DNA from: Stichopus chloronotus
Lineage: Eukaryota; Echinodermata; Holothuroidea; Aspidochirotida; Stichopodidae
Reading direction: 5' to 3'
Assembly (NCBI GenBank): GCA_021234535.1
Contig: CM037845.1
Span: 9,230,143-9,294,142, forward strand
Length of the DNA: 64,000 nt
Below the pieces are notes generated by a model. The model did not search any database and was not told where the DNA came from. It saw only the letters and a program-made list of their open reading frames with translations. Below, one piece after another: positions 52,425 through 64,000 of this stretch. A program made the translations under genes and the position numbers. Numbering within the stretch: position 1 is the stretch's first letter; each line of letters opens with the position of its first letter.

Positions 52425-52764
52425 TTTTTTTTTTAACCAGTATGCTACATGTACTGCCCTCTCTCGACCATTTCATCGTGTTTCATTTATTTCATCGTGA
52501 ACTATGTGTGTATTTTCTAAAGTGTCTGCAGTCCCCCTTTTTTTTTTTAACCAGTATGCTACATGTACTGCCCTCTCTCGACCATTTCATCGTGTTTCAT
52601 TTATTTCATCGTGAACTATGTGTGTATTTTCTAAAGTGTCTGCAGTCCCCTTTTTTTTTTTTAACCAGTATGCTACATGTACTGCCCTCTCTCGACCATT
52701 TCATCGTGTTTCATTTATTTCATCGTGAACTATGTGTGTATTTTCTAAAGTGTCTACAGTCCCC
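52425..52764 (+). repeat. three tandem copies of a 114-bp unit
   Basis: The landmark 'aaccagtatgctacatgtac' recurs at 52435, 52549 and 52663, exactly 114 bases apart. Each copy begins with a T-run and ends 'gtctgcagtcccc' ('gtctacag' in the third). Copies are almost identical, so the expansion is recent. Because 114 is a multiple of three, one frame stays open across all copies (52442-52819, 125 codons), but nothing else supports coding. Confidence 0.95.
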
Positions 52765-53019
52765 TTGTGTGAATACTTTTGGGTGTAGATGTTTCAAATT
52801 AAAAAAGCAATATAACTGAGCATACTGACCATGCTGTGTTGTCAGCATGTTGTGTGCCAAATTTCAGTAACTTATCATAGACCAATTGCACAGTACAGTA
52901 GCATGCACTATACTGTGGGGTCACAATTACTTGACTTGGGCAAAAACACAGTGATCAAGTATATACCCATCACACATACAGCATACCTGCACTTTATTGA
53001 GGGTGTGAGTCACGCTAGG

Positions 53020-54900
53020 GATATATTAGACAGAACTGTAAAGAACCCTATTGTTTTTAATGAAGGTCAAAGTTCATATGAAGTTACCAAGGGTCAAACT
53101 CTGAAAACCTCATTAGCACCATAATTCAAGCTAGGAAGCTTGGTTAATTTTTATACTTGGTTTGCAGATGCTGTATGGTGAGGGAAGAACCTATCATTTT
53201 GGTGGAGGTCAACTGGAGTCAACAGGGGTCACACTTTTCAAACCTGATTGGCATGATATCTCATGATAGAAAACTTGATAAACTTTCACTCTTGATTGTA
53301 CATATTTATGGGTAGAGGAAAAACCCTACTGTTTCAAGTGGGATCAAACGTCATCTGCAGTCATCAGTGGTCAAAACCTGAAAATTTTCAACACAATATC
53401 TCATGTTTGGAAGTTTGGACAAACGTCATACTTGGTATGTAGATGCTTTGTGGTAAGAGATTGAACCATATCACTTTTTGGTGTAGGTGGAAGCTTAAAT
53501 TTGTCTGAGGTCAACGGGGTCAAACTCGGAAAACCTGTTGACACAATTCCTCAAGATAGGAAGGTTATAAAATTTTTATATTTCTTACGTAGATGCTTCA
53601 TGATTAGAGAAAGAACCCTGTTTATATGTACTTTTTGTGGGCGTCAGACTTCACTTGGAGTCACAGGAGTCAAACCCTGAAAAATTTTGTATTAATGCAA
53701 TGGCTGAAGGTGGACAAATAGCTCAACTTGGACTTGTCATTTGGTACATTGCCTTACAATGAGAGAACATAACTGAGTGGTTTATGTCAATGGTCATTTG
53801 GGATCAACAGGGATCAAACAGTAAAAACATGTCAACACAATATACTGTAGGAGAGGAACTTTGGACAGATCTGATAAGTATTTAGCTGTCCTTTGTTGGT
53901 TTCGATGAAAACCTCAAGAAGGGAAACTTGCACATATGTGCAAGTTGTATTTAGTTAGTGGGTGTATCTCATGGAGCAAAAGAAGCTGAATGATTTTGAT
54001 CCAGGACAAAAGTCATTTGGGGTCAGCAGGCTTTAAATCGTGAAAACATTGTAAACACGATGTCTCAAGAAGGGAAACTCGTACAGATCTCATGTTTGGT
54101 GTATTGGTGTATCTTATCAATTACAAGTAGCCTTTTGGTTTTGATGGAGGTCAAAAGTCATTTGGGATCAACAGGGGTCGAATGGTGATAACATTGTAAA
54201 CATGGTATCTCAACAAAAGGTAGCTTTGAAGAGGTCTCCTTTGTGGTGTGTAGAGGTACCCTATGGAATACAAATAGAGCCTGTTGTTTTTTATGGAGTT
54301 CAAAGGTCGTTTGAGGTCAAAGGGGGTCAAGTCAAGACAACCTTGTAAACACGATTTCTCAAGGAGAGAAGCTTGCAGAGATTTGATGTTTGGTATGTAC
54401 GTAAGGAAGCTCTTGGATATATCTCTGTTACATGCAGGTTTGTTATGTTCAGATGAATACCTACAGTACAGTCATCAACTTATGTTAGCAGATGACATTG
54501 TAACTCTTAATTGGTGATATGATAAATTACTGTAACATCAGAATAACCAAGCATCTTACACTTACATTACACTTACACTGTAGTATGTTAGAGTCATGAA
54601 AACGAATCCCCCATAATGAAAACATTGAAACTGCAATGCATTTGTGCATTCTGGTTTTTAGTACAAATACTTGTTTTTGTCTTTTGTGGAGATCAAAAGT
54701 CATTTGGAGTCAAATGGTAAAACTCTTATGAAGATGACTTATCTCAAGATGGGAAGGGTTGACACATTTTATGTTTGTTTAGTGTATTGGTGCACAATAT
54801 ACATGTTGGTTGCAAAAACCTGTTGCTTTTGTTGGTTGCCATTCGGGTCAACAAGGATCGATTTGTGAAAACCATGTACGCATGGAATCTCAAAACATGA
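53020..54900 (+). repeat. decayed ~145-bp satellite, second block
   Basis: Diverged tandem units are marked by 'gaaaacctt/gtaaacac', 'atctcaagaagggaa' and 'ggtatgtagatgc'. The first marker recurs near 53099, 53230, 53374, 53525, 53671, 53816, 54035, 54180 and 54330, a period of about 145 bases. Between markers are AGGTCA-like half-sites, for example AGGTCAAAGTTCA near 53065 and AGTTCAAAGGTCG near 54297. It belongs to the same family as 13590-14490, in the opposite orientation. Confidence 0.75.
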
Positions 54901-57900
54901 CGCCTGGACATACCTTTTGTTTTTAAGATAAAAAAGTACTCATTTAATACCTTCAGTACATCATGAAATCACTCGTGGTGCATTTGTGTTTTCCATTCTT
55001 GTTACTTATATCAAACATTTTTTCTCCCGTTTTACTTGAATCGGTGATGAAAGTAAAATTGGTTGCCAGGAGTCATGCAATACACTACTTCACGATGCAC
55101 ATGTCGGTATGTTCACCCCGAATTTTTAAAATATGCCATGATCATGTAAGTCTCTGGAAGAGAAGATTCCTTTCACTTAATGAGAATTTTCTTGTTCTTT
55201 TCATTCTAGATAACATACACAATATGTCATTCTATTCCACTATGTATGGCATATACAGGATATTCTGTACTATGATGACATTTCATAGGTTTTATGATGT
55301 CACGGTTTTGGAACGTCAGTACGTCATACAGGATGTACTATAATTATGTCATTAAACATAGATATATACTAAAGGCCTATATGTCACTATGTCACTATAA
55401 ATACATTGCACATTAATGCCACTATACATTGTGCTATGTACTTAATATCGGTGTAACATATCACTATGACACTGTACGCCATATATTGTATGCAATATAT
55501 CGGTACAGCATTCAGTGTACATATTGCATATATTCTGTATAATTTTTTTTTTCAGAATTAATTGTCTTTAGATTACATGGGTACTGAATATTCCAATTAG
55601 TTTAAGCTCTCAGAGGAGTATTTCGTCCTCATTATTACGTAATATTTACCTACAACTCGTCATTTTAAACGCAGCATATGTAGGCTGCAAACCTTCAGCT
55701 GGTCGCACAGAGCTTTACATCGACCAAGGACGCATCGATAATGGAATGCAGCCACCTCTTTGTAAATTTTGGTCTGGGGATATAAATTAATTTTGATTCA
55801 CTGAAAATCATAAAAAATGTGGCAACTTCTACGCCGTGGCAAGATAATTATCAAATTCTCTCATATTTGTCAGGGGAAATTGTCTTCAAACGTGGACAGT
55901 AGATCAATGGAAGATTAAGTTAAATGTCTGTCATGGGCAACCAAACTGTGATGGTCAGCCCTCAGAGCCACATTGTGGACTTGCATAATTCAATAGGAAG
56001 CTGGAAGTACCAGGTTTTCCAACATTCTTGTTCAGTAAAAATATGTTTTTTACACACAATTTTTTACCTTTTTTTTACACAAAGGATATCAGTATTCTTA
56101 GGTACACTAAGTATTACAGTCAAAACATCTTTTGGTGGAGATATAAGGATTTATAAAGTCTGTTGCCTGGACATTGCTATTCTTTATTAAAGTTTGTTTA
56201 AGTTTGATCATCCATTCATTCATACTTGATAGGAATCCTCAAGGATATTTGCCCATTACATTCAGGTGACCATGCATTGTCGTTGGCGTATAACATAGCC
56301 AATTAAAGAGTAAAATCACTGGTGGATGAATAGAATATAATGTTTTGTCATCTGCTGCCTTACACAAAACAATGGTACTTTTTCTATCACACACGAACAT
56401 TGTTGACACGTCATTAATTATGTGTATTTTTCTTGGGGTTTTTTTTTTCAATGAAAATACGGTTATAAAGTGCAAACCTGAACGATCTTCCATTTATGTC
56501 TTTTCATAAAAATCTTGCATTGTATGGGTGAAACAAGGTAAATCAACTTTTGACCTGCATCGAGTTAAGGATAGTGCACCGGCCTCCGTCTGGATGCACT
56601 CGGACTGCGCCAAGGTGCATCGCTTGCATCAACCCTCGATCGTGTGTTAGCTACCCAGTTAATGCACAGTCCAGGGTTGATCAACCTTTCATTAAATATC
56701 CACTGGAACACACAGGATAGCGTACAAAGTTAACCAACCTCATCTGTCAGCGATGCATGGCGTATTCAGCAAGAGCAAATTCCGAAATTAAAATCTCAAT
56801 TTCAAAACAGCAATAACACGTATTCTGTTTACGATACGCAAACAACATCTTGGCATTCATGCACATCAAAAAAATGTCTTTGACAAAGCTTCGAAACTTT
56901 CAGTCTCGTCCGTCGACAGAGATGAGAGCTATGTTTGTTTCAAAAGTTGACACATGATGAAACTTCTCTCAAAAACAGCCAATAAAATTGGAGGGTGTGG
57001 TAGCTGGAGGGTGCGATAGCCTACGTGTGGAACTTTGCAACAGACGCCCATATGTACATTGATCATGCAGAGCCCTTGAAAGTGAATGTTTCATAAACTG
57101 TCATTAGCAGTGCCATCCACCGGGTCAAAAATTCAGACTTGGATACACAACTCCCGTGGTCGACCAGGTACCCCAAAAATGTAACTTCCATCAGGGATCA
57201 AGTCTGTTGTGAAGTTATGATATATAACATTTTGTTGTGCAGCTTTATATAATCGCTTGTATCTTACATGACAATGAACTTGAAGATCCTTAATTGCATG
57301 TGTGCTGTTCATCTCATGCACAGAGTACTGTATGTGGAACAAACTTTGAATTTGGGTGGCAGTTATAAGTCAGAACTATGTCGTGACATCGTCGGTCGGC
57401 TACCCGGATACCAGAAGCAAACGTTAGTCATTAGTGAAAAAGACTGAGTTTGAGTAAATATTTCTTAGCACTGTACTGCTGGAGAAATACGCCCGCCTAT
57501 TCACTTACAATCTGCGGATGCAGTTATTGCAGGGTTACTGCAGATTTTTCCTGACTATAGCGACTGCAATGAAAGCAACAAAGTTTAGACAGAGGTCGCA
57601 AATTTGACGAGAGATCTCAGGATGAGGTTTGATGCTAGGCTATCATGTTTTGGTATGTTAACAGAAACATGCACCATGTATCTGTCCAACAATAAGTCGC
57701 AGCTGAAGTGTTCTTGATGTTTTTTTAGACATGTTCTTGTCACTTATGTTAACTTCCTCCTCCAACACAGCCATGGTCAAGTTATGGAAAATAACATCCT
57801 CAAAATTGAGATCATGCAGTTGCACGTACTGTTTGACCAACCTCAGTAAAATCGATGTTCTCCACAGATTTGCAAGAGGGGGAGGAGATGTGACCATGCA

Positions 57901-58145
57901 TTAGGGATGGGTTGTCTCCTAAATCTTCTTTGGAGAACACCGAGTAACAGAATATGTTCTCATGTTTTTATTTTGCATATTCTCCTCACTCAAAAATAAA
58001 ATGAAAAACTTCATGAAAATATGTTTCAACTTCAGTTGAAAAGCCACATGAATAAACAAAAAGTGTTTTCCAAGTTTTGCTAATCAAGTAGGAGAACAGA
58101 AATGAAAAACAAAGGTGTCTCTAATTTTTTTTTTTCTCCTTGTAG
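54901..58145. other. no gene recognised
   Basis: Several 60-126-codon open frames occur (for example 54963-55343 plus, 55924-56190 plus), without recognisable motifs. A stretch rich in 'cactat/acatt' words with many short AT-repeats spans 55340-55540. Confidence 0.4.
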
Positions 58146-58191
58146 CTGATTGTCACCAGAGTTCATCCAGTGTGACTGATCTCATAACAAT
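58146..58191 (+). other. possible alternative exon of the unknown gene
   Basis: It has a strong acceptor (TTTTTTTTTCTCCTTGTAG) and GTGAGT donor at 58192, and is open only in the frame that joins exon 4 at 47936 (Ala-DCHQSSSSVTDLIT). It leaves two bases. No in-frame continuation is certain: the exon-like segment 60326-60371 needs a different entering phase. Confidence 0.3.
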
Positions 58192-58718
58192 GTGAGTATG
58201 ATGTTAATTTTTTTGGTTTCTGGTTGCACGTGAGGCTACTTTCAGTTTTTAGTGTTGGATATATATGTGTTCAGCAGTGTCTGACCCTCTGTCTCACATA
58301 TGTCATACATGTGCAACTTGTCCATTAGAGGTTTTTCAGACAGATTGATGCCAGATTAAAGTCTGCAAAAGTTGGACGTCACATGCATGACTAAATTTCT
58401 GCTTGGTCATTGCTACGTTCACTCTTGAGTTTCAAGTTGCTTTCCAAAACTATCACAACTTACTTCCTCAGCTTCTTTAAATACGACATTTTTGTACCGA
58501 GTGAGCAACAGCTGCCAGTGCTATGCATGTCTGCATTTTGGTAGCAGATTTTGCCACTTTTGTGGTGAAGTGCAGTCCATACATTAGTTTCCACCTTGGT
58601 TGTATCATGATGATAGGCAGAGCACTGTAGAGACCCTGTACATGTGAAGAAGCACCCTTCATCGCGGAGGTTACGTAATAAGTCACTGAATAGGGAAAGA
58701 ATTTGTCCTTCAAAGGTA

Positions 58719-58744
58719 AGTTGGAAGCCAGCTGGCTTCCAACT
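58719..58744. repeat. 26-bp perfect palindrome
   Basis: AGTTGGAAGCCAG is followed directly by its exact complement, with no spacer. It lies in non-coding sequence and is the longest uninterrupted palindrome I noticed in the window. Confidence 0.95.
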
Positions 58745-60325
58745 CACGGCAGTAGGACTAAAGGGCGCATTCTCACATGGGAGGGTCTCTAAGGGTGCAC
58801 AATTTCCAAATGTGGTGTTCTCTTTCTATGTACACGTTGAAAAAAGAACATCGCATTTGGGAGATTGTGCGTAAGTTGGCCTATCAATGTAAGCTTTAAG
58901 ACAAGAGTTTAACCATCATGCTGAAAACCTGAGAAAAAAAATTAACAGAAAATCATAACAGAAAATGAAAACACATAATACCGAATGGACGAAAAAACAA
59001 AATACGCGAAAAATGTGAAAGTGTCCAAATGTGTAGCAATTTCAGTATTTCCTCATCATCTTTGAATGGATATCATGGCATGTACGTGTGATCCAGGCGG
59101 ACTCTATAAACACCCCCCACCCCGAAAAATGTAAAGAATCGACTCAATACCTGCGTTCCATCAGACGGTGGTATGGAATGCAAGCTTCGTAAAATGGAAG
59201 AATTCTCACACAAAATGGAAATCAATTCACATGTAGAGAATGATGGAAGAGAAAACAGAACCAAAAAAGAAATTGAAAAAATGGTAAAAATTTTGTAGAC
59301 TTTATGTAAACTGCATAGTTACCGGTAGTCAGACCAGGTGGTGTTAAATACAGGCCATCATTACAACCAAATCAAGTTGTCCCTCAAGATATTATTGAGT
59401 ATTTAAGGTGACATGCTGTAGGCCTACAACCACGGTCCTAAATGCAATTCAGCTTAAATGTATGTGACAACCAACAGATCCAGAGACCATAAACACAGTC
59501 TAGATACTTCGTATCATATTTTCTTTCCGACTTTGAAACAAAAATACATGGGTCAAAAATTCAAGTAATATCTTCCATCTCTTTATCATATTTAATTTAA
59601 ACATAGTTTTTGGAGATTGTTGGAATGGAAATCAAGTCCTCATAAAGTTGGAAATGTGCCAGACAATTTATTTCCACTTAGCTAGGTCAGTAAGCCCCTT
59701 GCATACAGTATAATGCTATTCATTGAGGGTGAGTCATCTAGCTACTTACAATGAGGTTTCAATTTAAAGGCATTGTATTCTAGAAGGGTGGATTTTTTTT
59801 TTTTCATTTTTTCTCCAGTAAAGCTTTTGATTAGTTGGTGAACAAATTTCATAGCTAGAGGCAAGAGATTATTAGCATTGTAATCACATCATCTTCAGTT
59901 TAAGATGTAAAAAAAAAAAATCGTGGTTGCCCATCTTTGAACTTAACACAGCAGCTAGAGCAAGCTGCATGTACCACGAAAAGCAGATGTGAAGTCCATT
60001 CCACATGAGCAGACGACGTAAAAAGTGAGGAACATGTCATGTGTACTTTGAACGTAGAGTTCAAAGTTGTTTGACATCAAACAGCTTTTCTTTTCATGTA
60101 AGTTACCAAAACTTTCATCCTGTTTTCTATACACACACCCATTTCAAATGAAGATTGGGTGTTTGATTAAAAGCAAAACAATCAAAGATATATTGATTGT
60201 ATCATCTGGTAAAGAAATTTAGCAACCATAAATTAATCAGTATGTTATTTAATGTTATTTTGAAGATCATTCTACCTGGACTATCATACAATGTGCATTA
60301 CATTATGCTGATCACTCTCTTCCAG

Positions 60326-60371
60326 TGATAAACCAGACTAGGCAGCGGGGCATGAGCGTGTTCCCCCAAAG
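60326..60371 (+). other. exon-like segment
   Basis: Acceptor CACTCTCTTCCAG and donor GTAATT at 60372. The open frame INQTRQRGMSVFPQ requires one entering base and could follow exon 4 of the unknown gene directly. There is no homology support. Confidence 0.2.
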
Positions 60372-60804
60372 GTAATTGGAAGAATTAAAAGTATTAGCTA
60401 AAATTCACTGTGACAAAGCCACAGATTTCTGGAAGGTGCCATTTCTTTGCAATCTTGGAGGCATCATTTTCCAAAACTTCTCCCCGCACACTGTACACAG
60501 ATAGTCACAGCACTCCTCTCAGATAGTGTCGAACCCATTGCCCCCTACTTCAACCCATTGCCACCGTGGCCCCCTCCCAAGTGAAAGTCTAATTTCCCCA
60601 CTGATCTTGTCACATTCCATCATCTCATGTCACAGATTCATGCCCATGTTTAGCGGGTACAAAGGTTAGGTTGTATCTTAAGTGGCAGACTTCAACTACA
60701 CTGGACTAATTGTCTTTTCTTTTTCTTTGTCACTGTGATGTAAGTCATTGAATTGTTCAGTAGAGTGAAAGTCACCTTTGTACATGATCACCATATGTAT
60801 GTGT

Positions 60805-62564
60805 CAGGGTTATCACCTGACTATTTTGAGAGCCGGTAGCCGGTAGCCAGAGAGTTCAGCCTGGAGGGGTTGGAAATTGTGCAAGGGGGGCAAACAATTG
60901 GTACACGGCTAAGCGGAGCGCCACCATCGGTTGGCGTGTAGCGTACAAGGAAATTTTTGACGCCTACAACACCCCAGATCACCGGAAATAGCACTTCCCA
61001 GATTCAACTTGTGACATCTGAACATCATATCTGAAATCATGTGTCAAATCAAATCATTTAATAAGAAAATGATTTTCAGCCGAGAACGGTAGGGAGTTCA
61101 TGTTGAGAGTAACACTAGTTCATTGTACATTATATATCAATAATGGTTGATATTTCTACCGATTTCTACGTTGAAAATTATGTTACTCTTTAAGTAAACG
61201 AAAACAATAATCTTGAACTACATGAGTTACAAATCAGTCCCATCCGACAATTTGTGGTATTATACATGAAAATGAACAGCATACATGTACGGTGTACTGC
61301 TGTAGGCATTTAGAACAATTTCAAGTGTCTTTGCTTCTGTGCAAATGTGCTAAAAAATTCATCCAGATTCAAGGCCTCTGTTCTCTTTTTCTCAAATGCA
61401 AGCAAAACCAGGTTACTCTTCCGGCTTGTGAGCATTGACCAACGTGCAGGTTTATCAATCCTGCCCTCTGTGGAAAATGTGATCTCAGAGAGAGAGAGCT
61501 AATATAGCTAAGTGAAACAATGCAGCAACAGTAGGCCTACAACCGTAATCGCGGTTATTAGTTGAGTCGAATGCAACAGGGTGACAAAAAGTCAAGTCAA
61601 GCAAGCAAGCGCGTACAAGTGTACGAAAAGAAATAACGTGAGGCCTAGGCTAGTGAAAAACGATCGATCGACCTGTAAACACAGAAATCGCAGCGCCAAC
61701 ATGTTTATACAAGCACAAGAATAGATGTGAAAATTGTCGTCATAATAAACGTGATTATGCCGTGTACTCACAATCTGGTTGAAAGGGGGAGCATGTGTGA
61801 GTACCCCGGAGTGTGCCGAAAGGCTGCGCAAGAGTACGAGTATGAGCAGTACAAGGAAAAGAGGGTGCATAGAACTAATTGCAGTGCAGCATCAAAACAA
61901 TGATTTCAAGGCAAGGTGACATGGAACAGCAGAATTTGCTGAAGTTGGTATGCAATTTAGGTCAGACGTTAACCTGAGCATCACATGACATGAGGTATGG
62001 AAGCTTATGATGACCATACTGGTATTGAATTATTTTCAGAAAAACAGAAAATATAGGCCTAGGCCTATGTAGTTATGCAAGGCTAGTACATTTCACATTT
62101 AACAGGAGAGTATGACATTTTATGGCTTGAATTTTCTAGGGGGGGCCAAAATATGTCGAGGGGGCGGCACCCCCTTTCGCCCCCCCTTGACTACGTGCCT
62201 GACTGAGCCAGGTAGTTTGTGACTGCCATCCTGGGGGAGGGGTCTTCCTCTCCTTCAACCCGCAAACTAAACTTTTGTGGGTTGGAGAGTGCTTAGATGC
62301 AAAATGGTACACTCTAGAGAAGAAAATATCGGCTTCAATTCGTGCAGTAATTTTCAGTTCCAAGGATGCAAAGTTCGTAAACCTACTTAATATTGATGTA
62401 ATCGTAATACTGAGTAACTTTCACTCAGAATTCTAAAGAAATCTAACAATTTTATTCAGTTAAGGTACAAAATTTTTGCCGGACAGTGATGCTGAAATTG
62501 AGGGGGAGTGCCGGGCGGAGATTTTGAGAGCTGGGTAGCACCGCCTGGCGTGGTGACAACCCTG
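60805..62564. mobile_element. hAT-like non-autonomous element (about 1.76 kb)
   Basis: The left end CAGGGTTATCACC and the complement of the right end CAGGGTTGTCACC match at 12 of 13 bases. CAGGG termini and an 8-base target duplication are typical of hAT transposons. ATATGTAT occurs at 62565-62572 and at 60793-60800, though four bases (gtgt) separate the left copy from CAGGG. Both ends also carry 'attttgagagcYggtagc' in direct orientation. No transposase frame is present. The G-run-rich segment 62137-62205 inside may be a nested repeat end. Confidence 0.65.
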
Positions 62565-62572
62565 ATATGTAT

Positions 62573-64000
62573 ATATCCTCACTGTAAGTTTACCAGAAAT
62601 ATTGAAACAGTCTCCAATAGGTTCTCAATTGTCACTTTTGGTCGGCCACTGACCAAAGGCCACATTAAGACCATTGGCTTGAGTGGGAAAATCCTCCACT
62701 GAGGTATGAAATTCATGGTTAATTTGACAGCATTTACAGTAAATATCAGTCATATATGGAGCAATGAAGGCAAAAAAGCACAATTTAGCACATTTCTTTG
62801 GTAAAAATATTTAACAATTTTCATCATCATCATCATCAACAATTTAGGTTTGCTGAATGGCTCAACATCTGATGTAATGGCAAAATCAATTTTAACATCT
62901 TAAATATGGGTCATCTCACGTACAATCATCTCCCTCCACTCAAAGGCAAAAAGTATTCCATCAACAGGAACGTGTACATAGCAGACGCCATGCTCGTGCT
63001 CTCGTCAAATTAGCAATCACCCTTTATTCGCTCCCCTACGCGGTTGAACGTTACCTGCACTTCTCACAAACACCAGTCGATGAGCAGGTAAATATAAGTC
63101 TACCTGTGTTTGCCATCTGTCTTTTTGAAATTGGTATCGAAAGGTTGCGAGGGCAGATCGTCTTAGGTACACAAAGAGGGAAAGCACTTCCGCACACATC
63201 GGTGAACCGTACCATTTTCAGAATTTTTTTTTTATGAGGAGCAGATTCAACTAATTAACCTTCAAGTTTGTACACAGACAGATGTTAACATCAGATTATT
63301 TTGTATTGCCTCGAAAAAACCAGCTAGTGCAATGATTATCCTCTCGACTGCTTAAATTTGTCAAGAAAATAGAGAGAAGACATCAAGGTAACCCACCCAG
63401 GTAGTTAAGGAGGGAGTTAATAAAACCTCCAAATTGAAGAAGCATGTAGCAGTCGATGGGGCATGTCATAGATGTTCCACGTATCATATATAGAATGGTA
63501 GAGTGCATATATGTTAATTAACCTGCAAAGGGAGGCTCACAGGACAAAGGAGAAGAGAGCCCTCTTTCTTCAAGTAGTTGTCACCTGCTCATGCACGATT
63601 TCATTCCCAGATTTTTTTTTTAGTACGGTATGAAACTTAATGTTGCCATTTGTTTGTGGTAACATCTAGGGTGAACGTGACATTAATGTTTCAACCACTG
63701 GGAAGGAATTAATTTATTCGGGGGTCACAATGCATGTATGTCAGCAGTCTTTTTGTTACTGAAGAATGAGCAACAGGAAATCAATGTCCACTGTTTATAA
63801 AATAAGGTGGAAAGGGAGGAAATATTAATGCATAAATCATCACTTAAGTAAAACTAATTCATCGCTTATAACATAGTTAATTTTAATTTATTGTTAGGTT
63901 GTTAGGGATATAACTAGTGAATACCCTTTTTTTTCTCTCCTCTAGGAAAGAAGCCTAGGGGAGTTCTTTTGACCTAAATGGCTAAGAGTTAGGAAGGGTT
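62573..64000. other. no gene recognised
   Basis: Ends in the middle of unannotated sequence. A splice-acceptor-like tract (CTCTCCTCTAG, ending about 63945) precedes a short frame with an early stop; this is too little to call an exon. Confidence 0.4.

Noticed and set aside
52442..52819. 125-residue repetitive protein
   Set aside because: It is open only because the tandem unit is a multiple of three; no start context, splice sites or homology support it.
54963..55343. 126-codon plus-strand open frame beginning MKSLVVHLCFPFLLLI
   Set aside because: It looks signal-peptide-like at the start, but the rest shows no family features and there is no promoter or splice support.

Overview
The window is animal nuclear DNA: AT-rich, with spliced genes, long introns, many decayed transposon remnants, and no operons or prokaryotic signals. 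The gene content, the CR1-like retrotransposon tails, the frequent AGGCCT-type words and the degenerate AGGTCA-containing satellite suggest a marine invertebrate. An echinoderm, perhaps a sea cucumber, is my best guess, but nothing in the window proves the taxon.

Three genes can be supported. (1) Plus strand, 1240-7846: the last five coding exons of cytoplasmic tyrosyl-tRNA synthetase (YARS1). They cover the end of the catalytic/anticodon-binding body and the whole EMAPII-like tRNA-binding C-terminal domain; the 5' part lies before the window. (2) Minus strand, 11690-30653: a complete NPAT gene, the histone-locus coactivator. I rebuilt it as 11 coding exons whose phases all agree and sum to 2404 codons. 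It includes a 5.4-kb exon, a 35-nt micro-exon and a 30-codon terminal exon carrying the conserved C-terminal motif. YARS1 and NPAT converge tail to tail. (3) Plus strand, about 42968-50719: a tentative five-exon gene for an unidentified 236-residue protein with a coiled-coil-like middle and a basic, cysteine-containing C-terminal part.

The 12 kb upstream of NPAT (30.7-43 kb) is dominated by mobile DNA: two TTAA-flanked miniature elements, a TA-flanked miniature element with a truncated sister, four 3' tails of CR1-like retrotransposons, and a trinucleotide array. No ATM-like exon was seen beside NPAT, although the two genes are head to head in vertebrates. The distal 14 kb (50-64 kb) holds a recent 114-bp triplication, a second block of the ~145-bp satellite in inverted orientation to the one in the last NPAT intron, and a 1.76-kb hAT-like non-autonomous element.

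I found no clearly new multi-gene system. The most distinctive points are the very long NPAT with cryptic small exons, a possible uORF overlapping the NPAT start, the satellite carrying DR1 nuclear-receptor-type sites inside the last NPAT intron, and the cluster of well-delimited miniature transposons.
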